A stretch of 64,000 bases of DNA from Azospirillum lipoferum 4B (lineage in GTDB: Bacteria; Pseudomonadota; Alphaproteobacteria; Azospirillales; Azospirillaceae), in the NCBI RefSeq assembly GCF_000283655.1, contig NC_016622.1:2740501-2804500 (forward strand), written 5' to 3'. Shown here in pieces: positions 8,528-19,838 of the stretch. The position numbers were made by a program, and so were the translations under genes. The notes under the pieces were generated by a model. That model had not been told where the DNA came from. It worked only from the letters and a program-made list of their open reading frames with translations, and searched no databases. Numbering within the stretch: position 1 is the first letter of the stretch; each line of letters starts with the position of its first letter.

Positions 8528-8603
8528 GGGGCCGTAGCTCAGCTGGGAGAGCGACGCGTTCGCAATGCGTAGGTCGGGAGTTCGATCCTCCTCGGCTCCA
8601 CCA
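8528..8603 (+). tRNA. tRNA-Ala (anticodon CGC)
   Basis: The 76-nt sequence folds into a standard cloverleaf. The acceptor stem is GGGGCCG with CGGCTCC, with one G-U pair. The D arm is GCTCAGCTGGGAGAGC, the anticodon loop is TTCGCAA giving CGC, the T loop is TTCGATC, and CCA is encoded. It reads GCG codons. A TTGACA promoter lies upstream. Confidence 0.97.
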
Positions 8604-8783
8604 TTTTCCCCTTCTCCGGAAGGGTGAGAGAAGTTGTTTGGTTGTCAGCGGGCGTTGCCGGGAACGGCATCTGGCTCGCTTTTTTGTTTTGCCGATTGCG
8701 TCCGCTCCGACGGTGTTCCCGACGGCAAGCCGACGGCCCCCGCACTCCCCATTGGCTTCCCGACCGGTGCTTTGGCTCACGCC

Positions 8784-9842
8784 TCAGTGCGTGTGGACGT
8801 GGTGGGCATCGGGGAAGTGGGCGTGCCGGTGCCGCAGTCGCCCGTGTCGATGCCGATGGCTGTGCGGTTCGGTCACCGGGCCGTCGTGATGATGCCGATG
8901 ATGGTCGTCATGAACATGCGGGTGATCGTGCTCGATCTCCTCATGAACATGCTCATGGTCGTGGTCCTCGGTCAGGTGCAGCCAGACGCCGATTCCCATC
9001 AGGACCGCCGCAACGACCAACCCGGCCGTCAGCGGCTCGCCGAACATCGCCAGGGAGGCAATGCCTCCGACGAAGGGGGCCGTGGAGAAATAGGCGCCGG
9101 TCCTGGCGGTGCCGATGTACCGCAGGGCGAATACGAACAGGACGAGGCTGACGCCGTAGCCCAGCAGCCCGACCAGCATGGCCGCGGCCGTCGTCGGCAT
9201 GGCGGGCACACCGTCGCCGAGGGCCAGGGCGATCCCGACATTGACGCTGCCGGCGACCAGCCCCTTGATCATGGCGATGTCCATAGGGTCGGCCAGCGAG
9301 ACCTTGCGGGTCAGGTTGTTGTCCACCGCCCACATCAGGCACGCGGCGGCGACCGCGGCCGGTCCCCATCCGCCGGCCAAACCGCTTGCGATGTCCGGCG
9401 GTCCGCCCCAGGACAGCACGGCCGCCCCCGCGACGATGGCGACCATGCCGGCAACGAGCCGCCGGTCGAAACCTTCATGGAAGACGAACCACGCCAGGAG
9501 AGCGGTGAACACCCCTTCCAGATTGAGCATAAGCGAGGCGGTCGAGGCCGGGGTCGCCGTCAGGCCGGACATCAACAGCACCGGTGCGGCGATCCCCCCG
9601 GCAAAGACGGCGCCCAGCAGCCAGAGCCACTCGGTGCCGCGGATGCTCCGTTCGCTCCGCTCCGCCGACACCGCCAGTCCACGGACCAGCCGGACCAGCC
9701 CCAGGCCGAGCCCGGAGCCGAGATACAGCAGGCCCGCCAGCATCCATGGCGACAGGTCATGGACCAGCAGCTTCGCCAGCGGCGTGCTGACGCCGAACAG
9801 CACGGCGGCCAGAATGGCGGTCGTCGAACCCGTTTGCCCCAT
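8784..9842 (-). CDS. EamA/DMT-family transporter with His-rich tail
   Basis: This 352-aa inner-membrane protein has about ten hydrophobic helices arranged as two EamA repeats, typical of drug/metabolite transporters of the RhtA/YdcZ kind (VLFGVSTPLAKLL near the N-terminus, PAST and NLEGVFTALLAWFVFHE at the end of repeat 1). From about residue 290 the protein carries a ~60-residue tail with roughly two dozen histidines, many as HDH and HxH. Such tails bind Zn2+, Ni2+ or Co2+ in other transporters, so metal export or metal-gated transport is a reasonable inference. It lies 54 nt beyond the stop of folC on the same strand and could be read through from it. Confidence 0.85.
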   Translation of the reverse strand: MGQTGSTTAILAAVLFGVSTPLAKLLVHDLSPWMLAGLLYLGSGLGLGLVRLVRGLAVSAERSERSIRGTEWLWLLGAVFAGGIAAPVLLMSGLTATPASTASLMLNLEGVFTALLAWFVFHEGFDRRLVAGMVAIVAGAAVLSWGGPPDIASGLAGGWGPAAVAAACLMWAVDNNLTRKVSLADPMDIAMIKGLVAGSVNVGIALALGDGVPAMPTTAAAMLVGLLGYGVSLVLFVFALRYIGTARTGAYFSTAPFVGGIASLAMFGEPLTAGLVVAAVLMGIGVWLHLTEDHDHEHVHEEIEHDHPHVHDDHHRHHHDGPVTEPHSHRHRHGRLRHRHAHFPDAHHVHTH

Positions 9843-9896
9843 GGGAGCCTCACCCGTGCGGTGGCTGGGAAAACCAGCCCCCCGAATATGCCGATC

Positions 9897-11243
9897 TCAG
9901 CCGTTCTCCGCCAACACTGTACCGGCGAGATAGAGCGAGCCGCAGATCAGGACACGCGCCGGGCCCGGGCGATTGGCCACGAGGTCGGCCAGGGCCGAGT
10001 CCACGCCGTCGGCGGCCGCATGGTCGCGGATGCCGCAGAGCTTGGCGGTCTCGCAGGATTCCTCCGCGGTGAAGCTGGCTTCCTCGCCGGGGATCGGCAC
10101 CGCACGCAGGCAATGGGTGAAGGGAGCCAGCGGGCCCAGGAACTCGAACGGGTCCTTGCTGGACAGCATGCCGTAGATCACGAACAGCGGCAGGGCGGCC
10201 CCGCCGCCCGCTTGGCCGCGCGACCAGTCGACCGCCTGCCGGGCCAGCACTTCGCCCGCCGAGTCGTTGTGGCCGCCGTCCAGCCACAGCTCCCAGCCCG
10301 GCGGCAGGCTTTCTGCCAGCGGACCGCGGGTCAGGCGCTGCAGCCGGGCCGGCCATTCGACGGTGGCGAGGCCCTTGCGCACCGCCTCGTCATCGACGGC
10401 CAGCGGCAGGTGGTCCAGGCAGGCGATGGCGACGCCGGCATTGGTGATCTGATGGACGCCGGCCAGTCCCGGCATCGGCAGGTCGAGCTGCCGCTTGGCG
10501 CTTTCGAAGCGGAAGCCGTCCGGTCGCTCCTGCACCGTCCAGCTCTGGATGGGGGCGGCGATGGCGTTGGCGCGCAGCTTCAGCGCCCTCAGCGCGTCGG
10601 CCTCCGGCTGCGGGGCCAGCACCACCGGGACGCCCGGCTTGAAGATGCCGGCCTTCTCGCTGCCGATCTCCAGCAGCGAATCGCCCAGGAACTGGCGGTG
10701 GTCGTAGGAGATGCGGGTGATCGCCGTCACCGCCGGCTTCGCCACCACATTGGTGGCGTCCAGCCGCCCGCCCAGCCCGGTCTCCAGCAGGACCACGTCG
10801 GCCGGCTCGCGGGAAAAGGCGAGGAAGGCGGCGACCGTCGTCACCTCGAAGAAGGTGATCGGGTTGCCGGCATTGGCGATCTCGCACTCCTCCAGCAGGG
10901 CGGCCAGATGATCGTCGTCGATCAGCCGGCCGGCCAGCCGGATGCGCTCGTGAAAGCGCACGAGGTGCGGCGAGGTGTAGACATGGACGCGGTGGCCGGC
11001 CGCCTCCAGCATCGCCCGCAGGAAGGCGACCGTCGACCCCTTGCCGTTGGTGCCGGCGACATGGATCACCGGTGGCAGCTTCCGCTCCGGATGGTCCAAC
11101 GCCGCCAGCAGACGGTACACCCGGTCCAGCGACAGGTCGATGACCTTGGGATGAAGCCCCTTCAACCGGTCCAGCACCGGGTCGGAACGGGTCGCTGCCG
11201 GCCTGGCGGGCGGATTGGCCAGCGGAAGGGAGGCGTCGGTCAT
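9897..11243 (-). CDS. folC: Folylpolyglutamate/dihydrofolate synthase FolC
   Basis: FolC adds glutamate to (dihydro)folate in the cytosol. The 448-aa protein has the Mur-ligase-type P-loop HVAGTNGKGST, the YTSPHLVRFHERIRL segment, the ETGLGGRLDATNV motif and a WLDGGHND motif in the C-terminal domain. It sits 34 nt after accD, the accD-folC order conserved in many proteobacteria, at the end of the trpB-trpA-...-accD-folC group. Confidence 0.96.
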   Translation of the reverse strand: MTDASLPLANPPARPAATRSDPVLDRLKGLHPKVIDLSLDRVYRLLAALDHPERKLPPVIHVAGTNGKGSTVAFLRAMLEAAGHRVHVYTSPHLVRFHERIRLAGRLIDDDHLAALLEECEIANAGNPITFFEVTTVAAFLAFSREPADVVLLETGLGGRLDATNVVAKPAVTAITRISYDHRQFLGDSLLEIGSEKAGIFKPGVPVVLAPQPEADALRALKLRANAIAAPIQSWTVQERPDGFRFESAKRQLDLPMPGLAGVHQITNAGVAIACLDHLPLAVDDEAVRKGLATVEWPARLQRLTRGPLAESLPPGWELWLDGGHNDSAGEVLARQAVDWSRGQAGGGAALPLFVIYGMLSSKDPFEFLGPLAPFTHCLRAVPIPGEEASFTAEESCETAKLCGIRDHAAADGVDSALADLVANRPGPARVLICGSLYLAGTVLAENG

Positions 11244-11277
11244 GATCGTCTCTGGTCGGATGGGCGGGAGGTGCCGG

Positions 11278-12276
11278 TCAGTCGTCGCCGGCCTGGACCG
11301 GAGCCGCCGGCTGGGTGGAAACCGGCTGGGCCGCCGTCGGCTGCGTGGCCGGCTGGGGCATCTGGGCGGGCTCGCCGTCGGCCGCCTGGGCGGCGGTCAG
11401 GTCGAGGTCCTCCGCCACCGCGTCGATGCGCGGGGTCATCAGCAGGCCGATGGTGCGGACCAGCGTCGGCCGCAGGTCGCGGCGGTGGACGACCATGTCG
11501 ACCATGCCGTGTTCCAGCAGGTATTCGGAGCGCTGGAAGCCTTCCGGCAGGGTCTCGCGGATCGTGCTCTCGATCACGCGGGCGCCGGCGAAACCGATCT
11601 GCGCCCCCTTCTCGGCGATGTGGATGTCGCCCAGCATCGCGAAGCTGGCGGTGACGCCGCCGGTGGTCGGATCGGTCAGCACGACGATGTAGGGCAGGCC
11701 GGCTTCCTTGACCATCTCCACCGCGATGGTGGTGCGCGGCATCTGCATCAGCGACAGGATGCCTTCCTGCATGCGCGCCCCGCCCGAGGCCGGAACGACG
11801 ATCAGCGGCGCGCTCTTCGCCACCGCCAGACGGGCGGCGGTCAGCAGCCCTTCGCCGACGGCGATGCCCATCGATCCGCCCATGAAGCCGAAGTCGAAGG
11901 CGGCGACCACGGCGGCATGCCCGCCGATGCGGCCCTCGCCCACCACGATGGCATCGGTGCGGCCGGTCTTGGTCTGGGCTTCCTTCAGGCGGTCGGTGTA
12001 GCGCTTCTGGTCGCGGAACTTCAGCGGGTCGGCGACCGACTTCGGCAGCTCGACGCCCTCATAGGCGCCGTCGTCGAACATCGACTCCAGCCGCTTGATG
12101 GGGTCCAGCCGCATGTGGAAGCCGCAATGCTGGCAGACGTGCAGGTTCTCTTCCAGATCACGGTGGAACAGCATCGACTCGCAGCTCGGGCATTTGTGCC
12201 AGAGATTGTCGGGCACTTCCTTGCGGGCGTAGAGCGCGCGGATCTTGGGACGGACGTAGTTGGTGAGCCAGTTCAT
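11278..12276 (-). CDS. accD: Acetyl-CoA carboxylase carboxyltransferase subunit beta
   Basis: AccD pairs with AccA to transfer the carboxyl group from biotin to acetyl-CoA, the first step of fatty acid synthesis. The 332-aa protein has the N-terminal four-Cys zinc ribbon (CPSC and CQHC about 18 residues apart), [14 protein letters not shown] and the crotonase-type [11 protein letters not shown] and SGGARMQEG segments. A Pro/Gln/Ala-rich tail of ~40 residues follows the catalytic domain. Its ATG overlaps the stop of the HEPN-like gene as ATGA, so its translation is coupled to a gene that is not normally in this operon. Confidence 0.96.
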   Translation of the reverse strand: MNWLTNYVRPKIRALYARKEVPDNLWHKCPSCESMLFHRDLEENLHVCQHCGFHMRLDPIKRLESMFDDGAYEGVELPKSVADPLKFRDQKRYTDRLKEAQTKTGRTDAIVVGEGRIGGHAAVVAAFDFGFMGGSMGIAVGEGLLTAARLAVAKSAPLIVVPASGGARMQEGILSLMQMPRTTIAVEMVKEAGLPYIVVLTDPTTGGVTASFAMLGDIHIAEKGAQIGFAGARVIESTIRETLPEGFQRSEYLLEHGMVDMVVHRRDLRPTLVRTIGLLMTPRIDAVAEDLDLTAAQAADGEPAQMPQPATQPTAAQPVSTQPAAPVQAGDD

Positions 12277-12737
12277 GATGCCTCGTTCAGACCGGCGGCG
12301 AAGAGCTGGATTTCACGAGCTATCTCCGCGACGTCGATCTCTTCGGTCAGCAGGGTTCCATGGGCGATTCGGTTGCGGATGTCGTAAAGCTCTTTGATGC
12401 GCTTGTAAATGTCCCCGCCTTTGTCGGTAAGCAATGCAACCCGCTGCATGAGCTGCATGTTGCGGACTTTATCGTCAAGGAGGTCCCAGGCGCGGCGATC
12501 CCGCCACTCCGTCTGGTTCCGCATCCGCTCGATCAAGGCCGATGAATGCGTCTTCAGCTCTGCTTCGAACAGTGCAAACAGCAGAACGAAAAATGCTTGC
12601 TGATTGACAAGCGCCAAGCGGTCCAAACGCCGGAGAACATCAGCGTCATCATTCCAGAACGATGCGTCCTGTTGGATCCGCTCCAGATTTTCGCTGGCAA
12701 TCTCGAACGCCCGCAAGGTGTCGGCGAAGTCTTTCAC
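12273..12737 (-). CDS. HEPN-like small protein in trp-acc operon
   Basis: This 154-aa all-helical protein contains [15 protein letters not shown], which fits the HEPN signature R-N-x3-H (R-x4-H) found in many RNases of toxin and defence systems. The GTG start at 12737 overlaps the stop of the upstream gene as GTGA, and its own stop overlaps the accD ATG, so the gene is translationally coupled on both sides. Base composition is visibly less GC-rich than accD or trpA. It may be a member of the broad HEPN superfamily; whether it cuts RNA is inference. An ATG at 12824 is possible but would run deep into the upstream gene. Confidence 0.7.
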   Translation of the reverse strand: MKDFADTLRAFEIASENLERIQQDASFWNDDADVLRRLDRLALVNQQAFFVLLFALFEAELKTHSSALIERMRNQTEWRDRRAWDLLDDKVRNMQLMQRVALLTDKGGDIYKRIKELYDIRNRIAHGTLLTEEIDVAEIAREIQLFAAGLNEAS

Positions 12738-13204
12738 CCGACCTCCCGCAGAAGATCGAGCAGGCATTCCCGACCCCATGGCTTTCCGCCCGTTTGCCAG
12801 CTGCCCGTCGTCCAGTATGTCCACTCTGGTCCTTCGGCATCCGCCTCCTTGGCGAGCAGGCGGTCGCCGGCGCGGATGGTGCCGACATACAGCTTGACCC
12901 GGCCGCGGGTGAACAGGACCCAGCGGGCGTCAGGCTGGAACATCAGGATGTCCCGGCCGTCCCGGCGGATCCGCAGCAGCGGAATCTCGTAGCCGGGAAG
13001 CTCCAGGATCTTCTGCATGTTCTCGTGCCGGGGGAGCAGGCGCGAGCGGTCGACCTCATAGCCTTCGCCGGGCGGCAGCCAGCCGACGATCTCGTCATAG
13101 AGCGCGTCGATCCGCCGCTTCCACTCGGCGATCTCGGCCTCCGCCTCCTCCCGGCTGGGGAGCGGCTTCTCCGGTTCGTCGTCGTCGATGTAGAGATAGG
13201 CCAT
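12734..13204 (-). CDS. Unknown 156-aa protein, partner of HEPN-like gene
   Basis: I do not recognise this protein. It begins with a short acidic stretch and a Glu-rich helix (residues 15-40), followed by a region with many Arg and aromatic residues (ILMFQPDARWVLFTRGRVKLY) that looks beta-rich, and ends WTYWTTGSWQTGGKPW plus a helix. No signal peptide or membrane segment. It starts 40 nt after trpA and its stop overlaps the GTG start of the HEPN-like gene by 4 nt, so the two genes form a unit. GC content is normal for the region. Confidence 0.7.
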   Translation of the reverse strand: MAYLYIDDDEPEKPLPSREEAEAEIAEWKRRIDALYDEIVGWLPPGEGYEVDRSRLLPRHENMQKILELPGYEIPLLRIRRDGRDILMFQPDARWVLFTRGRVKLYVGTIRAGDRLLAKEADAEGPEWTYWTTGSWQTGGKPWGRECLLDLLREVG

Positions 13205-13243
13205 GGCTGGTCTCCCGGTGGCGCCGCTCCCCCCTATATAGCC

Positions 13244-14089
13244 TCACCCCCGCGCCGCGCGCACCCCGGCGGCCAGTTCGCCGACGAAGCCAAGCACGTC
13301 CTCGACAGCGGCCGCCCCGTCGACCCCGGCGGCCAGGCTGTCGGCCAGACGGGTGACGATGGCCGAGCCCACCACGGCGGCATCGGCGACGCGGGCGACC
13401 TCGGCGGCCTGATCCGGCGTCTTGATGCCGAAGCCGACGGCGACCGGCAGGTCGGTGTGGCGCTTCAGCCGGGCGACCGCCGCGTCAATGGCGGTGTTGG
13501 ATGCGCTGGCTGTGCCGGTGATGCCGGCGATCGACACGTAATAGACGAAGCCGGAGGTGTTGCGCATCACCATGGGCATGCGCGCCTCGTCGGTGGTCGG
13601 CGTGGTCAGGCGGACGAAGCTGATGCCCGCCTCCACCGCCGGGATGCACAGCTCCTCGTCCTCTTCCGGCGGCAGGTCGACGACGATCAGCCCGTCCACC
13701 CCGGCCGCGCGCGCGTCGGCCAGGAAGGGCTCCACCCCATAGGCGTGGATCGGGTTGAAATAGCCCATCAGGATGATCGGCGTGTCGGCATCCTGCTTGC
13801 GGAAGCCGCGGACCATCTCCAGCGTCCTGTGCACCGTCATCCCGGCCTTCAGTGCGCGCAGCGAGGAGGCCTGGATCGCCGGGCCGTCGGCCATCGGATC
13901 GGTGAAGGGCATGCCCAGCTCGATCAGGTCGGCGCCAGCGGCGGGCAGGCCGTTCAGCACCGACTGCGAGACGGCGGGATCGGGATCGCCGGCGGTGATG
14001 AAGGTGACCAGACCGGCGCGTCCCTCCGCCTTCAGCGCATTGAACCGGCGGGCGATGCGGCCATCGGCCCCAACATCGGCACTCTTCAT
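13244..14089 (-). CDS. trpA: Tryptophan synthase alpha subunit
   Basis: TrpA cleaves indole-3-glycerol phosphate to indole and G3P and passes indole to TrpB. The 281-aa TIM-barrel protein shows [26 protein letters not shown] with catalytic Glu and Asp residues, ILMGYFNPI, and [10 protein letters not shown] near the phosphate site. ATG at 14089 is used; an in-frame GTG at 14101 overlaps the trpB stop as GTGA and has GGGAGTGG upstream, so it is a real alternative that adds four residues. Confidence 0.95.
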   Translation of the reverse strand: MKSADVGADGRIARRFNALKAEGRAGLVTFITAGDPDPAVSQSVLNGLPAAGADLIELGMPFTDPMADGPAIQASSLRALKAGMTVHRTLEMVRGFRKQDADTPIILMGYFNPIHAYGVEPFLADARAAGVDGLIVVDLPPEEDEELCIPAVEAGISFVRLTTPTTDEARMPMVMRNTSGFVYYVSIAGITGTASASNTAIDAAVARLKRHTDLPVAVGFGIKTPDQAAEVARVADAAVVGSAIVTRLADSLAAGVDGAAAVEDVLGFVGELAAGVRAARG

Positions 14090-14097
14090 GTCGGCAC

Positions 14098-15315
14098 TCA
14101 CAGTTCCACTCCCAGATGCTTGGCGACGGAGAAGATGTCCTTGTCGCCGCGGCCCGACAGGCACAGCACCATCAGGTGGTCCTTGGGCAGTTTCGGTGCG
14201 CGCTTGATGACTTCGGCAAGGCCGTGGGCGGATTCCAGCGCCGGGATGATGCCCTCGGTGCGGGCGCAGAGCTGGAAGGCGTCCAGCGCCTCCTGGTCGG
14301 TGGCATAGGCGTATTCGACGCGGCCGACGTCATGCAGCCAGCTGTGCTCCGGCCCGATGCCGGGATAGTCGAGGCCAGCGGAGATCGAGTGGCCTTCCAG
14401 GATCTGGCCGTCCTCGTCCTGCAGCAGATAGGTGCGGTTGCCGTGCAGCACGCCCGGACGCCCGCCGTTGATCGAGGCAGCATGGTCGAGCGGCCCCTTC
14501 TCGATGCCGCGGCCGGCGGCCTCGACGCCGATCATCTGCACCGAGGAATCGTCCAGGAACGGGTGGAACATGCCGATGGCGTTCGACCCGCCGCCGACGC
14601 AGGCGACCAGGCTGTCGGGCAGGCGGCCTTCCAGTTCCTGCATCTGGGTCCGCACCTCGTCGCCGATCACCGACTGGAAATCGCGGACCATGGCGGGGTA
14701 GGGGTGCGGGCCGGCGGCGGTGCCGATGATGTAGAAGGTGTCGGCGACGTTGGTGACCCAGTCGCGCAGCGCCTCGTTCATCGCGTCCTTCAGCGTGCCG
14801 CTGCCCGACGTCACCGGGCGCACCTCGGCCCCCAGCAGCTTCATGCGGAAGACGTTGGGCTGCTGGCGGGCGATGTCGGTCTCGCCCATGTAGATGACGC
14901 AGGGCATGTCGTAGAGCGCGCAGACCGTCGCGGTCGCCACGCCATGCTGGCCGGCGCCCGTCTCGGCGATGATGCGGGTCTTGCCCATGCGCCGGGCCAG
15001 CAGGATCTGACCGATGCAGTTGTTGATCTTGTGCGCGCCGGTGTGGTTCAGCTCCTCGCGCTTGAAGTAGATCTTGGCCCCGCCCAGCTGCTCGGTCAGC
15101 CGCTGGGCGTAATAGAGCGGGTTGGGGCGGCCGACATACTGCTTCAGCTGCTGGCGCATCTCGCCTTCGAAGGCGGGATCGGCCCGCGCCTCGCGATAGG
15201 CCTTCTCGACCTCCAGGATCAGGGGCATCAGCGTCTCGGCGACGAAACGGCCGCCGAAAATTCCGAAATGCCCGCGCTCGTCGGGACCGGAGCGGTAGGT
15301 GTTCAGTTTGGTCAT
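14098..15315 (-). CDS. trpB: Tryptophan synthase beta subunit
   Basis: TrpB condenses indole with serine using PLP. The 405-aa protein has the N-terminal [18 protein letters not shown], the PLP-lysine motif [10 protein letters not shown], the phosphate-binding [12 protein letters not shown] and the late ESAHGLAEV segment. ATG at 15315 gives the usual length; the longer open frame upstream is Arg/Pro-rich and not TrpB-like. trpF, which precedes trpB in many alphaproteobacteria, is absent here; instead a divergent response regulator lies 227 nt away. Confidence 0.97.
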   Translation of the reverse strand: MTKLNTYRSGPDERGHFGIFGGRFVAETLMPLILEVEKAYREARADPAFEGEMRQQLKQYVGRPNPLYYAQRLTEQLGGAKIYFKREELNHTGAHKINNCIGQILLARRMGKTRIIAETGAGQHGVATATVCALYDMPCVIYMGETDIARQQPNVFRMKLLGAEVRPVTSGSGTLKDAMNEALRDWVTNVADTFYIIGTAAGPHPYPAMVRDFQSVIGDEVRTQMQELEGRLPDSLVACVGGGSNAIGMFHPFLDDSSVQMIGVEAAGRGIEKGPLDHAASINGGRPGVLHGNRTYLLQDEDGQILEGHSISAGLDYPGIGPEHSWLHDVGRVEYAYATDQEALDAFQLCARTEGIIPALESAHGLAEVIKRAPKLPKDHLMVLCLSGRGDKDIFSVAKHLGVEL

Positions 15316-15542
15316 CGTCTGCGGCACTGCCTGAAGTCGAAGGAAAGCCGGGATAGGGCTCGGTCTTGCGGGCGGGAGTCCGGTCCGGACGCCGGCCGAG
15401 CGCGCCACCATACCGGTGGGACGCGCCGATTTGAAGCGCCGGGCCGCGGAAATCGGTGATTTCCACCCGTCCGCAAACATGGAGCGGGGCTTTGCATGGA
15501 CAAGGCCGCGCCCTTACACTGGCGCCTTCTTCATTCCGGAGC

Positions 15543-16433
15543 ATGCTTCCGATGACGCAGCGGATGCCGCCGTCGCTTCTCCCCACGGATCTCCAGCCGG
15601 TTCCCCGCCGGATTCTGGTGGTGGAGGACAGTCCGCTGAACCAGATGCTGGTCACCGCCATCCTCGCCCAGGCCGGCCACCGCGCCGACACCGCCAACAA
15701 TGGGCTGGAAGCGGTGATGGCGGCACAGGCCGGCGGCTACGACCTGATCCTGATGGATTTGTCGATGCCGGAGATGGACGGGCTGACCGCCACCCGGCTG
15801 CTGCGCGACCTGCCGGGGCCGGCCGGCCGGGTGCCGGTGGTCGCCATGACCGCCGACACCGAGGAGGCCGACCGCGTCCGCTGCCAGGACGCCGGCATGA
15901 ACGACCATATCGCCAAACCGGTGGACCGGACGCTGCTGCTGGAAACGGTGGAGAAATGGCTGCGTGCGTCGCTGTGCTCCGGGCCATCGGCCGACGCATC
16001 GACAGGCTTCGGCCCCTGCGCGGCAGCGGCTCCGGAAGCGGCGGGCGAGGTGCTGGACCGCGAGGTGCTGGCCCAACTGGCCCAAGATCTGGAGGCGGAT
16101 CTGCTGGCCGACGTGTTGCGGCAGTTCGTGGAGGAAACGCGGGAGCGGGTGGCGCGCATCATGGCGGAAACCGACCGCGCCGTCCTGACGCGCGAGGCGC
16201 ACACGCTGAAAAGCACCGCCGGGACCTTCGGCGCCCGCGCCCTCTGCGCTGCCGCCCGCGCGCTGGAGATGGCCTGCCGGGCCTCCTCCGCAGAGCCCGA
16301 CCCTGCAGAGCCGCAGTCTGCGGAACTTGGGGGAAAGAGAGTGGCGGACGCGGTGGATCGGCTGCGCAACGACATCGCCCGGCTGGCCGGGGATGCCATC
16401 GCGGCCTACCGCGCCGCCGGATATCCGGTCTGA
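15543..16433 (+). CDS. Receiver-Hpt two-component protein
   Basis: This 296-aa protein fuses an N-terminal CheY-like receiver (ILVVEDSPLNQ, phospho-acceptor Asp in LILMDLSMPEMDG, Thr in VVAMTA, Lys in IAKPVD) to a C-terminal Hpt domain whose phospho-His lies in EAHTLKSTAGTFGA. This layout is usual for the free-standing tail of a phosphorelay. ATG at 15543 has CCGGAG just upstream; a second ATG at 15552 is possible. It is divergent from trpB and convergent with cspA (15-nt gap). A kinase partner is not adjacent. Confidence 0.85.
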   Translation: MLPMTQRMPPSLLPTDLQPVPRRILVVEDSPLNQMLVTAILAQAGHRADTANNGLEAVMAAQAGGYDLILMDLSMPEMDGLTATRLLRDLPGPAGRVPVVAMTADTEEADRVRCQDAGMNDHIAKPVDRTLLLETVEKWLRASLCSGPSADASTGFGPCAAAAPEAAGEVLDREVLAQLAQDLEADLLADVLRQFVEETRERVARIMAETDRAVLTREAHTLKSTAGTFGARALCAAARALEMACRASSAEPDPAEPQSAELGGKRVADAVDRLRNDIARLAGDAIAAYRAAGYPV

Positions 16434-16448
16434 CCTAACGGAACCGCA

Positions 16449-16658
16449 TCACTCGACGACGCTGATGTTCACCGCGGAATCCTTGCCGTTGGTGCCGCGG
16501 GCAACCTCGAACTGGACGCGCTGGCCTTCGGACAGGGCATGCAAGCCGGAGCGCTGGACCGCGGTGATGTGAACGAACACGTCCTTCGAACCGGCCTCCG
16601 GCGCGATGAAGCCGTATCCCTTGGTGGTGTTGAACCATTTTACGGTGCCGTTTGTCAT
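16449..16658 (-). CDS. Cold-shock protein (CspA family)
   Basis: The 69-aa OB-fold protein carries the RNA-binding motifs KWFNTTKGYGFI (RNP1) and DVFVHI (RNP2) and ends with the usual short strand. These proteins melt mRNA structure. AGGGGGAGG sits just before the ATG at 16658. The 288 nt upstream of the start contain no other gene and probably hold a promoter and a structured leader. Confidence 0.95.
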   Translation of the reverse strand: MTNGTVKWFNTTKGYGFIAPEAGSKDVFVHITAVQRSGLHALSEGQRVQFEVARGTNGKDSAVNISVVE

Positions 16659-16946
16659 GGGCCTCCCCCTAGTCACTGCGAAGCGGGTCTTTGCGAAGCA
16701 AATCGGTCCGGAATCGCCGGCATCGGCCGCGCCGTGAGGTCTGCCGGGCAAGCGGAACCAAGACATTGTGCGGGGAGGCTAGCCGCATGCTGTGGTTGCG
16801 GGCAATTCCGTCTCACGGCATAGGACAAAGGATGACGAGATCCCGAGTGGAATTACGACCAAGGCGACAGGACTTTGTCGAAGGGTATTAGCCCATGTCT
16901 TGGCAGTTTTCGGGCATCGTCAGGAAATCATTGCCTAAATAAAGGG

Positions 16947-18365
<1,419 letters not shown>

Positions 18366-18587
18366 GCTGTGGGCGACACGCAGAGGCAGGGGCGGGGCTG
18401 GTCCTATTGTCTAACAGATATTTCTGAAAATCCCACCCCCACGCGCATGTACGGACCGGGGAGCGTATCGATATCCCCGCCGGACCGGATATGTCGCGGC
18501 GCCGCCGCTTGCCGGGGGAGGCGCGATGAACTATCAGCAGCGGGCATCGGGGCGTCCGGAAGGGGCGCCGGGAAGAGGGGGGTCGCC

Positions 18588-19811
18588 ATGGCCGATCACG
18601 CCATTCTGGCCGGCAAGCGCGTGCTGCTGGTCGTCGCCGGCGGCATCGCCGCCTACAAGAGCCTGGACCTGATCCGCCGCCTGCGCGAACGCGGCGCGAC
18701 GGTGCGCGCGGTGCTGACGGAGGCCGGCGCCCGCTTCGTCACGCCCCTGTCGGTGCAGGCACTGACCGAGGACACCGTCTACCGGGACCTGTGGTCGCTG
18801 ACCGACGAATCGGAGATGGGCCACATCCGCCTGTCGCGCGAGGCCGACCTGCTGGTGGTGGCGCCGGCCACCGCCAACCTGCTGGCGCGCATGGCGGCCG
18901 GCATGGCCGACGATCTGGCCGCCACCGTCCTGCTGGCCACCGACAAGCCGGTGCTGGTCGCTCCCGCCATGAATGTACGGATGTGGCAGCATGCCGCAAC
19001 CCAGGCAAACATGGCGCTGCTGGAAAGCCGCGGCGTCAGGCGCGTCGGCCCGAACGAGGGCGTGATGGCCTGCAACGAATACGGCCCCGGCCGCATGGCA
19101 GAGCCGATGGAGATCGTCGACGCCATCGCCGCGATTTTCGCGGAGGACGCCCATCTTCCCCTGGCCGGCCGCCATGCGGTGGTGACCAGCGGCCCGACGC
19201 ATGAGCCGATCGACCCGGTGCGCTACATCGCCAACCGCTCGTCCGGCAAGCAGGGGCATGCCATCGCCGCCGCCCTGGCGAAGCTGGGAGCGGCGGTGAC
19301 GCTGGTCAGCGGCCCGACCCGCCTGCCCGACCCGCCCGGCTGCAGCGTGGTCCATATCGAGACGGCGCGCGAGATGCTGGCGGCCTGCGAGGCGGCGCTG
19401 CCCGCCGATATCGCGGTCTGCGCCGCCGCGGTCGCCGACTGGCGCGTCGACGGCCCGTCCGACCGCAAGCTGAAGAAGGACGGCGGCGGCCCGCCGGCGC
19501 TGGCTCTGACCGAAAACCCCGACATCCTCGCCACCCTGTCGCGGCCCGGCGAGCGCCGCCCGGCGCTGGTGGTCGGTTTCGCGGCGGAGACCGGCGACGT
19601 GCTGGCCTACGCCACCGCCAAGCGCGCCCGCAAGTGCTGCGACTGGATCGTCGCCAACGACGTCTCTCCCGGCACCGGCACCTTCGGCGGCAGCGACAAC
19701 ACCGTCCACCTGATCCGCGCCGACGGGGTCGAGTCCTGGCCCACCATGCCCAAGGACGCCGTCGCCGCCCGGCTCGCCGAAGTGGTGGCGGGGTATTTCG
19801 CAGGGAAGTAG
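18588..19811 (+). CDS. coaBC: Phosphopantothenoylcysteine synthetase/decarboxylase
   Basis: CoaBC makes 4'-phosphopantetheine in coenzyme A synthesis. The 407-aa protein has the FMN-dependent decarboxylase half (GGIAAYKSLDLIRRLRERG, PAMNVRMW) followed by the CTP-dependent synthetase half (SGPTHEPIDPVRYIANRSSGKQG, KLKKDGG, NPDIL). ATG at 18588 follows GGAAGAGGGGGG. It is separated from dut by 163 nt that hold a repeat element; coaBC-dut order is conserved in many alphaproteobacteria. Confidence 0.96.
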   Translation: MADHAILAGKRVLLVVAGGIAAYKSLDLIRRLRERGATVRAVLTEAGARFVTPLSVQALTEDTVYRDLWSLTDESEMGHIRLSREADLLVVAPATANLLARMAAGMADDLAATVLLATDKPVLVAPAMNVRMWQHAATQANMALLESRGVRRVGPNEGVMACNEYGPGRMAEPMEIVDAIAAIFAEDAHLPLAGRHAVVTSGPTHEPIDPVRYIANRSSGKQGHAIAAALAKLGAAVTLVSGPTRLPDPPGCSVVHIETAREMLAACEAALPADIAVCAAAVADWRVDGPSDRKLKKDGGGPPALALTENPDILATLSRPGERRPALVVGFAAETGDVLAYATAKRARKCCDWIVANDVSPGTGTFGGSDNTVHLIRADGVESWPTMPKDAVAARLAEVVAGYFAGK

Positions 19812-19838
19812 TTTCGCAGATTGCCCCATTTGTACGGT

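Noticed and set aside
8634-11654. A 1006-codon open frame on the plus strand
   Set aside because: It lies opposite the DMT transporter, folC and part of accD, all with clear family motifs on the minus strand. The frame is a by-product of high GC.
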